Source: an uncultured Lachnospiraceae bacterium
GTDB taxonomy: Bacteria; Bacillota; Clostridia; Lachnospirales; Lachnospiraceae
Reading direction: 5' to 3'
DNA: 64,000 nucleotides
NCBI GenBank assembly: GCA_910587105.1
Contig: CAJUMB010000004.1
Span: 1-64,000 of the forward strand
Both the position numbers and the translations under genes were made by a program. Shown here in pieces: positions 45,871 to 53,115 of this stretch (position 1 is the stretch's first letter; each line of letters starts with the position of its first letter). A model generated the notes under the pieces. The model saw only the letters and a program-made list of their open reading frames with translations. It searched no databases and was not told the origin of the DNA.

Positions 45871-47628
45871 ATGAAATTAGACAATGTGTTTAAAAAAACC
45901 AGACTGCCAAAGAGAAGAAGTGCGGCATCTGCGGATGCCGCAAGACCAGAAGTACCAGAAGGTCTTGTGCGTAAATGTAACATGTGTAAAGGAGCCATTA
46001 TTGCGGAGGACGTGAGGGATGGCTTATATATCTGCCCCAAATGCGGGGGATATTTCCGGATACACGCCTACCGGCGCATTGAGATGATTGCGGATGAGGG
46101 CACATTTGAAGAATGGGACAGGGGGCTTACCACAAAAAATCCCCTGAAATTCAGAGGATATGAGGAAAAGCTGGCAGCGCTTCAGGAAAAGACAGGGCTT
46201 TCAGAGGCGGTGGTCACGGGAAAGGTGCAGATTGAAGGCATAGATGCCGTACTGGGCGTCTGCGATGGGCGTTTTCTCATGGCCAGTATGGGAGAAGTTG
46301 TGGGCGAGAAGATCACAAGGGCTGTGGAGCGCGCCACACGGGAAAAACTTCCGCTGATCATTTTTACCTGTTCCGGAGGGGCCAGAATGCAGGAGGGAAT
46401 TGTCTCTTTGATGCAGATGGCGAAAACATCTGCCGCACTGAAACGGCACAGCGATGCGGGACTTTTGTATATTACGGTGCTGACAGACCCTACCACCGGA
46501 GGGGTGACGGCAAGTTTCGCCATGCTTGGGGATGTGATACTGGCAGAGCCGAAAGCTCTGATTGGATTTGCCGGCCCCCGGGTGATTGGCCAGACCATCG
46601 GCCAGAAACTGCCCAAAGGTTTTCAGCGGTCAGAATTTCTTTTGGAACATGGGTTTATTGATGGAATTGTGGAGCGTCCTCAGATGAAAGAGACCCTCGG
46701 CAGGTTGTTAAAGCTTCACAGGGACAGCCAGAAGGAGTCCAAGACGGCAGACGGGACCTCCGGTTTCTCTGCGGCAGGCCAGAGTCAGGAAGCAGAGACT
46801 CGGCACAAACAGAGCATTAGGGGACAAAGGCCTCAGAGGATGGAGACCGCCAGAGCCTGGGAACGTGTGCTTGCTTCCAGGAAGAAAGGGCGTCCGGTGG
46901 GAAGCGATTATATAGAAGCTCTGTTTACGGATTTTGTAGAAATGCACGGGGACCGGTATTTTGCGGACAATCAGGCGATTATCGGCGGCATTGCAAGATT
47001 TCACGGAATTCCGGTGACCGTGATTGCCCAGGCAAAGGGTTCTGACACGAAAGAGAATATCCAGAGGAACTTTGGAATGCCTTCCCCTGACGGTTATCGA
47101 AAATCCCTGCGTCTGATGAAACAGGCAGAGAAATTCCACCGTCCTGTAATCTGTTTTGTGGATACTCCAGGCGCCTTCTGCGGCGTGGAGGCGGAAGAGA
47201 GGGGGCAGGGAGAAGCCATCGCCAGAAATATTTACGAAATGTCGGCGCTGAAAGTACCCATTCTTTCCATCGTAATCGGTGAGGGAGGAAGCGGCGGGGC
47301 CCTGGCCCTGGCTATGGCTGACCAGGTGTGGATGCTGGAAAATTCCATTTATTCCATCCTGTCTCCAGAGGGGTTTGCCAGCATTTTGTGGAAAGACAGC
47401 GGAAAAGCCCAGGAAGCGGCGGAAGTTATGAAACTTACGGCAGAGGATTTGTACAGACAGGGGATTGTGGAGCGGGTGCTTCCTGAGCCGGAGGATTATA
47501 CAGTAGAGAATATGGAAGCGGTTACAGACCTGTTGGAAGAACAGATGGAAGAATTCCTGGCCCAATACGGCCATATGGATGGAGATCAGCTGGCACAGCA
47601 CAGGTATGACAGGTTCCGGGATATGTAG
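45871..47628 (+). CDS. accDA: Fused acetyl-CoA carboxyltransferase, beta plus alpha (AccDA)
   Basis: A 585-residue single chain. Residues about 30-285 are AccD: zinc ribbon [13 protein letters not shown]...[11 protein letters not shown], then [18 protein letters not shown] and [15 protein letters not shown]. After a Ser/Gln/Arg-rich linker (about 290-330), residues about 335-580 are Acc[67 protein letters not shown] and [26 protein letters not shown]. In most Firmicutes these are two genes. Makes malonyl-CoA together with AccB and AccC. Confidence 0.93.
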   Translation: MKLDNVFKKTRLPKRRSAASADAARPEVPEGLVRKCNMCKGAIIAEDVRDGLYICPKCGGYFRIHAYRRIEMIADEGTFEEWDRGLTTKNPLKFRGYEEKLAALQEKTGLSEAVVTGKVQIEGIDAVLGVCDGRFLMASMGEVVGEKITRAVERATREKLPLIIFTCSGGARMQEGIVSLMQMAKTSAALKRHSDAGLLYITVLTDPTTGGVTASFAMLGDVILAEPKALIGFAGPRVIGQTIGQKLPKGFQRSEFLLEHGFIDGIVERPQMKETLGRLLKLHRDSQKESKTADGTSGFSAAGQSQEAETRHKQSIRGQRPQRMETARAWERVLASRKKGRPVGSDYIEALFTDFVEMHGDRYFADNQAIIGGIARFHGIPVTVIAQAKGSDTKENIQRNFGMPSPDGYRKSLRLMKQAEKFHRPVICFVDTPGAFCGVEAEERGQGEAIARNIYEMSALKVPILSIVIGEGGSGGALALAMADQVWMLENSIYSILSPEGFASILWKDSGKAQEAAEVMKLTAEDLYRQGIVERVLPEPEDYTVENMEAVTDLLEEQMEEFLAQYGHMDGDQLAQHRYDRFRDM

Positions 47629-47638
47629 GAGAAAAAGT

Positions 47639-48718
47639 ATGCAGATTAAGCCATTGAGAATGGGAAATATAGAAGCAAAGCTTCCGATTATACAAGGCGG
47701 TATGGGGATAGGAATCAGCCTGGGCGGTCTTGCAGGGGCAGTTGCGAAAGAAGGCGGTGTTGGAATTATTTCCGCTGCTCAAATCGGTTACAGGGAGCCG
47801 GATTTTGACCGGAATACGAAAGAGGCCAATTTGAGGGCGGTCCGGACAGAATATGCAAAAGCCCGTGCCATTGCGCCGGAGGGTGTGATCGGCTTTAACA
47901 TTATGGTCGCCATGAAAGATTACGATGATTATGTAAGGGCGGCTGTGGAGGCAGGGGCAGATCTCATCATCTCCGGAGCAGGGCTCCCCACAGAACTGCC
48001 TAGAATTGCCGGGGATGCAAAAGTGAAGCTGGCACCCATTGTATCTACTGCGAAGTCTGCAAAAGTAATTTTCAAATACTGGGACAGAAAATATAAACGG
48101 ATGCCGGATCTTCTGGTAATTGAAGGACCCCGTGCAGGAGGACATCTGGGATTTACCCGGGAGCAGCTGGAAGAATACCTGCCCTCCTATGACGCAGAAA
48201 TCAAAGAAATTCTGTCTGTTGTGAGAGAATATGAAAAGGCATATGGTTTCAAGATTCCCACAGCCCTTGCCGGGGGGATTGACAGCAGAGAGGCGGCAGC
48301 CCATGCATTTTCTCTGGGAGCAGACGCTGTTCAGGCAGCCACCAGATTTGTCACCACAGAGGAATGCGATGCGGATGTACGCTATAAACAGGCATATATT
48401 AAGGCGGCCCAGGAAGATATTATTATTGTGAAAAGTCCCGTGGGAATGCCAGGACGTGCCATTAAGAATTCTCTGATGGAAAAGGTTATGAGCGGTGAAA
48501 AGATTCCCCATGGCCCCTGCCGCCGCTGTCTGGAAAAATGTAATCCTGCCGAGACTCCTTACTGCATTACCGAGGCACTCATTCATGCCGCCAGAGGTGA
48601 GGTGGAGGACGGACTGTTATTCTGCGGGGCATATGCCTACAGAGCAGACCATATAGAAAACGTAAGAGAAGTGATTGATTCCCTTCTGCCGCAAGGGAGT
48701 GGAAATCAGGAGGGGTAA
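47639..48718 (+). CDS. Second FabK/nitronate monooxygenase-like flavoprotein with Cys-rich C-terminus
   Basis: A 359-residue TIM-barrel FMN protein. LPIIQGGMGIGISLGGLAGAVAKEGGVGIISAAQIG, GFNIMVAMKDYDDYV, VIEGPRAGGHLGF and IPTALAGGIDSREAAAHAFSLGADAVQAATRFV match the nitronate monooxygenase/FabK superfamily. After residue 290 a region CRRCLEKCNPAETPYC (four Cys) has no counterpart in FabK and may bind metal or Fe-S. ATG 47639 follows TAGGAGAAAAAGT. It lies between accDA and fabT, so a redox step in lipid synthesis (alternative enoyl reductase or isomerase) is inferred, but a detoxifying role is possible. Confidence 0.85.
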   Translation: MQIKPLRMGNIEAKLPIIQGGMGIGISLGGLAGAVAKEGGVGIISAAQIGYREPDFDRNTKEANLRAVRTEYAKARAIAPEGVIGFNIMVAMKDYDDYVRAAVEAGADLIISGAGLPTELPRIAGDAKVKLAPIVSTAKSAKVIFKYWDRKYKRMPDLLVIEGPRAGGHLGFTREQLEEYLPSYDAEIKEILSVVREYEKAYGFKIPTALAGGIDSREAAAHAFSLGADAVQAATRFVTTEECDADVRYKQAYIKAAQEDIIIVKSPVGMPGRAIKNSLMEKVMSGEKIPHGPCRRCLEKCNPAETPYCITEALIHAARGEVEDGLLFCGAYAYRADHIENVREVIDSLLPQGSGNQEG

Positions 48719-48722
48719 GGCT

Positions 48723-49205
48723 ATGGAAGATGCATATAAGACGATTAATGATACGCTGGTGAGCCTGATTAATAAGATTTGGGTATTGGAAGGAAAAGCC
48801 ATCATTACAGAAGAATTCAGAGACCTTACCAACAATGATATGCATGTAATCGAGGCGGTGGGACAAGGCGATGGGGCCAATATGTCCTCCATTGCCAGGA
48901 AGCTGGATATTACAGTGGGTTCCCTTACCACCGCCATGAACAGCCTGGTTAAGAAGAAATATGTGGAGCGTTACAGAGGCGAAGAGGACAGACGGGTGGT
49001 CTTTGTGAAGCTCACAGAAAAAGGAGTGAGGGCGTATGTCCACCATGAGGATTATCACAGGCAGATGACCCAGGCAATCCTTGACAGGCTGGAGGGGGAA
49101 GAAATAGCAGTATTATTGAAAACCCTGGATACCTTGAAAGAATTTTTTGCCAGTTATCAGAAATTAAATGCACCGGCAGATGAGCCGCCGGTGATGACAG
49201 GGTGA
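48723..49205 (+). CDS. fabT: MarR-family regulator, FabT-like
   Basis: A 160-residue winged-helix protein: MHVIEAVGQGDGANMSSIARKLDITVGSLTTAMNSLVKKKYVERYRGEEDRRVVFVKLTEKG covers the helix-turn-helix and wing of MarR. Genomic position at the end of the fab cluster and FabT-like palindromes before fabH support FabT, which in streptococci represses fab genes when bound to acyl-ACP. ATG 48723 follows AGGAGGGGTAAGGCT. In streptococci fabT is usually first in the cluster; here it is last. The symbol is inferred from context. Confidence 0.82.
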   Translation: MEDAYKTINDTLVSLINKIWVLEGKAIITEEFRDLTNNDMHVIEAVGQGDGANMSSIARKLDITVGSLTTAMNSLVKKKYVERYRGEEDRRVVFVKLTEKGVRAYVHHEDYHRQMTQAILDRLEGEEIAVLLKTLDTLKEFFASYQKLNAPADEPPVMTG

Positions 49206-49211
49206 TTTTGG

Positions 49212-49250
49212 AAAAAGACACAGACTATTGGGAAGGTCAGTGTCTTTTTT
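49212..49250 (+). terminator. Terminator of the fatty-acid cluster
   Basis: AAAAAGACAC pairs with GTGTCTTTTTT, with inner GAC/GTC, ending in a T run just after the fabT-like gene. Confidence 0.85.
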
Positions 49251-49308
49251 CTTTCTGCGGATCAGATAATGGCAGTTTCAAAAAAGCAATAAAAGAAATC
49301 AGAATGTA

Positions 49309-49337
49309 TTGACAGAAAGGCGCTGTACTGTTATAAT
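49309..49337 (+). promoter_or_regulatory. Promoter of the ABC importer operon
   Basis: Perfect TTGACA (49309-49314), 17-base spacer, perfect TATAAT (49332-49337). A leader of about 140 bases follows. Confidence 0.85.
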
Positions 49338-49377
49338 CCTACTAAAATGCTATGAATTACGATGGGAATTATAGATA

Positions 49378-49460
49378 AAAAACTGTCAGAAAATGATGGT
49401 TTTTAAATAAATTTCATAAATCTTAAATTAAGGCCAGCAGGTGAGTATAGGTATTCTGGC
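49378..49460 (+). promoter_or_regulatory. Leader hairpins before the binding-lipoprotein gene
   Basis: AAAAAC/GTTTTT with inner TCA/TGA (49378-49404) ends in a T-rich run and could be a weak attenuator. GGCCAG (about 49433) pairs with CTGGCC (about 49455) just before the ribosome site. No SAM or T-box riboswitch features were recognised. Confidence 0.4.
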
Positions 49461-49482
49461 CATTAAGCAGGAAGGAGCTACA

Positions 49483-51159
49483 ATGAAAAAAGCAGCAGCA
49501 TTATTACTGGCATTTGTATTCGTGCTTGCATCTTTGGCGGGATGCGGAAAGAAGGAAAGCACAGACAGCCAGGCAAAGACAGAAGACGCAGGGGAAGATA
49601 AGGGCATTTACCGCACTCTGGATGAGATTAAAGAGAGCGGCAAGCTGATTGTGGGTGTTTTCAGTGATAAGAATCCTTTTGGGTATGTGGATGAAAACGG
49701 CGATTATCAGGGATATGATGTTTACTTTGCAGAAAGAATGGCAGAAGACCTGGGTGTGGAGCTGGAATATGTGTCTACAGAACCGGCCAGCCGGGTAGAA
49801 TATCTGGAATCCGGGAAAGTGGACGTGATACTTGCTAACTTTACCGTGACAGAAGAAAGAGCCCAGTCGGTAGACTTTGCACTGCCCTATATGAAAGTTT
49901 CACTGGGAGTAGTTTCACCGGATGATGCGTTGATTACGAAACCGGAAGATCTGGAAGGCAAAAAGCTGATTGTGGCAAAAGGGACAACGGCTGAGACCTA
50001 TTTTACAGAGAATTATCCGGATGTGGAGCTTCTGAAATTCGACCAGTATACAGAAGCTTATAATGCTCTGCTGGACGGCAGGGGAGCAGCTTTGTCTACA
50101 GATAATACGGAAGTCCTTGCATGGGCACTGAAAAATGACGGATTTTCCGTGGGTATTCCTTCACTGGGAGATTTGGATACCATCGCTCCGGCAGTATCTA
50201 AGGGAAATGATACATTAAAAGACTGGATTGATGAGGAGATCAAATCTCTGGCCGACGAGGAATTTTTCCACGCAGACTATAAGGAGACTCTGGAACCGGT
50301 GTACGGTACTGAGGTTGACATGGACAGTCTGGTAGTAGAGGGCGGCGTGGTAGATGGAAAAGAGCCTCAAGACGCAGATGACGCGGAGGCTGAGGAAGAT
50401 TCTGACGAAGAACCGGCAGAGGCGAAAGGGGATATTACTGTAGCAGCATCCTCCACACCTCATGCGGAAATACTGGAAGAGGTAAAACCGATTCTGGAAA
50501 AAGAAGGCTGGAATTTGGAAGTGACTGTATTTGACGATTATATTCAGCCCAACCTGGTAGTGGACAACGAAGAATTTGATGCCAACTATTTCCAGCATAT
50601 TCCATATCTGGATGATTTTAACGAAGAACATGGTACACATCTGGTCAATGCAGGGGGGATTCATTATGAGCCCTTCGGCATTTATCCGGGAACCAAGAAA
50701 TCTTTAGATGACCTGGAAGAAAAAGATGTGATTGCAGTGCCCAACGACACGACCAATGAGGCCAGGGCCCTTCTTCTTCTGGAAGCCAACGGCGTAATTA
50801 CCCTGAAAGAGGGAGCAGGGCTGGCAGCCACAGTAAAAGATATTGAGGATAATCCCAAAGATGTCCAGATTCAGGAACTGGAGGCGGCACAGGTATCCCG
50901 TGTGAAGGACGAAGTTGCTTTTGTAGTATTAAACGGAAACTATGCCCTTCAGGCAGGGTTCTCTGTGGGAAATGACTCCATTGCCTATGAGACATCAGAT
51001 TCCGAAGCAGCCCAGACTTACGTAAATGTAATTGCGGTGAAAGAGGGAAATGAGGAATCTGAAGGCATTCAGGCGCTGGTAGAAGCTCTGAAATCTGACG
51101 AAATCAAAACATATATTGATGATACTTATGATGGAGCAGTCATTCCATTTGAAGAATAA
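49483..51159 (+). CDS. Dual substrate-binding lipoprotein: SBP family 3 fused to NlpA/MetQ
   Basis: A 558-residue lipoprotein (LASLAGCG, lipid on Cys21). Residues about 40-285 are a family 3 binding protein for polar amino acids (GKLIVGVFSDKNPFGYVDENG..., NFTVTEERAQSVDFALPY, AYNALLDGRGAALSTDNT). After an acidic linker (about 290-325, DDAEAEEDSDEEPAEAKG), residues about 326-555 form an NlpA/MetQ methionine-type binding protein (ITVAASSTPHAEILEEVKPIL, NYFQHIPYLDDFNEE, VPNDTTNEARALLLLE). Both appear complete. Start ATG 49483 follows AAGGAG. The MetN-like and MetI-like genes follow, so a single transporter may receive two classes of ligand. Confidence 0.93.
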   Translation: MKKAAALLLAFVFVLASLAGCGKKESTDSQAKTEDAGEDKGIYRTLDEIKESGKLIVGVFSDKNPFGYVDENGDYQGYDVYFAERMAEDLGVELEYVSTEPASRVEYLESGKVDVILANFTVTEERAQSVDFALPYMKVSLGVVSPDDALITKPEDLEGKKLIVAKGTTAETYFTENYPDVELLKFDQYTEAYNALLDGRGAALSTDNTEVLAWALKNDGFSVGIPSLGDLDTIAPAVSKGNDTLKDWIDEEIKSLADEEFFHADYKETLEPVYGTEVDMDSLVVEGGVVDGKEPQDADDAEAEEDSDEEPAEAKGDITVAASSTPHAEILEEVKPILEKEGWNLEVTVFDDYIQPNLVVDNEEFDANYFQHIPYLDDFNEEHGTHLVNAGGIHYEPFGIYPGTKKSLDDLEEKDVIAVPNDTTNEARALLLLEANGVITLKEGAGLAATVKDIEDNPKDVQIQELEAAQVSRVKDEVAFVVLNGNYALQAGFSVGNDSIAYETSDSEAAQTYVNVIAVKEGNEESEGIQALVEALKSDEIKTYIDDTYDGAVIPFEE

Positions 51160-51250
51160 GAGCAGTGTAAATTACTGCCGCTGATAAGAAGCTGTGGAAA
51201 AATTAAGACGCATGAGTTATTTTTCTGTAGTTTCTAAGCTGGAGTGAAGG

Positions 51251-51279
51251 AATCGGGGACGCTGGCAGTGTCCCCGATT
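51251..51279 (+). promoter_or_regulatory. Hairpin between the binding-protein and metN genes
   Basis: AATCGGGGAC pairs with GTCCCCGATT across a 9-base loop, in the 193-base gap. Only TTTCG follows; a partial terminator that lets the binding protein be made in excess over the ATPase is plausible. Confidence 0.5.
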
Positions 51280-51352
51280 TCGTGGTATAAAAGCAGAAGC
51301 ACTCCCGGGACAAAGGCTTACCGGGAACATTCAGGTACAGGAGAGGGTAAAC

Positions 51353-52360
51353 ATGGAACCGATTATAAAGGTAGAGCATTTAAGAAAAGTATTTCAAACC
51401 ACAGCTGGAGAAGTGGCTGCGGCAGACGATATCAGCTTTTCCATTGAAAAGGGCGATATTTATGGGATTATCGGGCTTTCCGGGGCAGGAAAGAGTACAC
51501 TGGTGCGGTGTCTGAATCTTCTAGAAAGGCCGTCCTCCGGAAAAGTTTTCGTGGGAAATCAGAATCTCCCGGACCTTCCGGAAAAAGAACTGCGCAGAGT
51601 GAGGCGGAAAATCGGGATGATTTTCCAGCATTTTAATCTGCTGATGCAGAGGACAGTGCTGGATAATGTGTGTTTTCCCATGGAGATTTCAGGCGTTAAG
51701 AAAAAGGAAGCCCGGAAGAGGGCCATGGAATTTCTGAAAACAGTGGGGCTGGAGGAAAAGGCCAAGTCTTATCCGGCACAGTTGTCCGGCGGCCAGAAAC
51801 AGCGTGTGGCCATTGCCCGTGTGCTGGCCAGTGATCCGGAAATCCTGCTGTGCGACGAGGCTACCAGTGCCCTTGACCCCCAGACAACTAAGTCTATCCT
51901 GGCGCTGTTGAAGGAGATAAACCAGAAATACGGAATCACCATTGTGGTGATCACTCATGAAATGAGTGTGATTCAGGAAATCTGCCGTCATGTGGCAGTT
52001 CTGGACCAGGGAAAACTGGCGGAATCGGGGACAGTGGAAGAACTGTTCCACTCACCGAAAACAGAGGCGGCCCGGAAGCTGATTTTAAACGCAGGCAGTC
52101 AGATTCAGCAGATGCGTGGCAAGCGGCTGATTCGAATTACCTTTTCGGGACAGTCGTCTTTTCAGCCAGTGATTGGAAATGCGGTTCTTTTGTATAAAAC
52201 ACCGCTGAACATTATGTATGCTGACACGAAAGATATCAACGGAAAAGCGGAAGGTGAGATGATTCTTCAGCTGCCGGAAGACAAGATTACGGCAGATAAG
52301 ATGATTGCGTATTTCCGTCAGGAAAAACTTGGGGTGGAGGAATTGGAAAATGTGGGATAA
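51353..52360 (+). CDS. metN: Methionine-type ABC transporter ATP-binding protein
   Basis: 335 residues. Walker A GLSGAGKSTLVRCLNLLERP, Q-loop MIFQHFNLL, signature LSGGQKQRVAIARVLA, Walker B ILLCDEATSALDP, H-loop ITHEMSVIQ. The C-terminal about 85 residues (from IRITFSGQSSFQPVIG) are the NIL domain, the allosteric methionine sensor of MetN. This supports methionine as at least one ligand of the importer. Its end overlaps the permease gene by 11 bases. Confidence 0.94.
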   Translation: MEPIIKVEHLRKVFQTTAGEVAAADDISFSIEKGDIYGIIGLSGAGKSTLVRCLNLLERPSSGKVFVGNQNLPDLPEKELRRVRRKIGMIFQHFNLLMQRTVLDNVCFPMEISGVKKKEARKRAMEFLKTVGLEEKAKSYPAQLSGGQKQRVAIARVLASDPEILLCDEATSALDPQTTKSILALLKEINQKYGITIVVITHEMSVIQEICRHVAVLDQGKLAESGTVEELFHSPKTEAARKLILNAGSQIQQMRGKRLIRITFSGQSSFQPVIGNAVLLYKTPLNIMYADTKDINGKAEGEMILQLPEDKITADKMIAYFRQEKLGVEELENVG

Positions 52361-53012
52361 TGAGATGATTACCATGCTGGTGGACGGAACCTGGGATACC
52401 CTGTATATGACACTGATGTCCACATTATTTGGGTATATTCTGGGTCTGCCCATGGGGATTTTGCTGGCAGTGACAGACAAAGAGGGCATCCGGCCCAACG
52501 TGTTCGTGTATAAGATACTGGACTTTATCGCCAATCTGGTGAGGAGTATTCCTTTTTTGATTCTTCTGATCCTAGTCATACCGGTGACAAAGGCAATTGT
52601 GGGGCAGAGCTATGGCCCCAGTGCCACGGTGGTGCCTCTGGTGATTGCGGCGGCGCCGTTTATCGCCCGTATGGTGGAATCTTCCTTAAAGGAAGTGGAC
52701 CAGGGTGTCATTGAGGCCGCCATGAGCATGGGAGCCGGTACGGCATCCATCATCTGGAAAGTGCTGCTGGCAGAGGCCCGCACTTCACTGCTGGTGGGGG
52801 TTACCATTGCCATCGGCACCATTCTGGGCTATTCCGCCATGGCAGGTGTCGTGGGCGGCGGCGGCCTGGGAGATATTGCTATACGTTATGGATACTATCG
52901 GTATCAGACAGACGTGATGATTGTGACTATTGTGATACTGGTGGCTCTGGTGCAGCTGCTGCAGGGGCTGGGTATGATGCTGTCCAAGAAGCTGGACAAG
53001 CGCCGGGCTTAA
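52350..53012 (+). CDS. metI: Methionine-type ABC transporter permease
   Basis: 220 residues with five membrane helices. LWDTLYMTLMSTLFGYILGLPMGILL at the N-terminus and the EAA-type coupling loop VIEAAMSMGAGTASIIWKVLLAEARTSL, then GYSAMAGVVGGGGLGDIAIRYGYYRYQ, are diagnostic MetI motifs. ATG 52350 is used because GGAGGAATTGGAAA precedes it; a start 15 bases later is possible. Together with MetN and the fused lipoprotein it completes an importer. Confidence 0.94.
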   Translation: MWDNEMITMLVDGTWDTLYMTLMSTLFGYILGLPMGILLAVTDKEGIRPNVFVYKILDFIANLVRSIPFLILLILVIPVTKAIVGQSYGPSATVVPLVIAAAPFIARMVESSLKEVDQGVIEAAMSMGAGTASIIWKVLLAEARTSLLVGVTIAIGTILGYSAMAGVVGGGGLGDIAIRYGYYRYQTDVMIVTIVILVALVQLLQGLGMMLSKKLDKRRA

Positions 53013-53051
53013 TAGCAGCTGGTAATAGCTGGCGGGTGATGCCGCTGAAAG

Positions 53052-53090
53052 AATGGATACCATACATGGGTGTGTTGGTATCCATTTTTT
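53052..53090 (+). terminator. Terminator after the importer operon
   Basis: AATGGATACC pairs perfectly with GGTATCCATT, followed by TTTT. It ends 26 bases before the stop of the opposite-strand gene. Confidence 0.85.
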
Positions 53091-53115
53091 GCGGGGATGA
53101 GTTTCTTCAATTGTT

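Noticed and set aside
44694..46040. 448-codon open frame on the minus strand
   Set aside because: Antisense to accC and accDA, which have unmistakable motifs; no family features.
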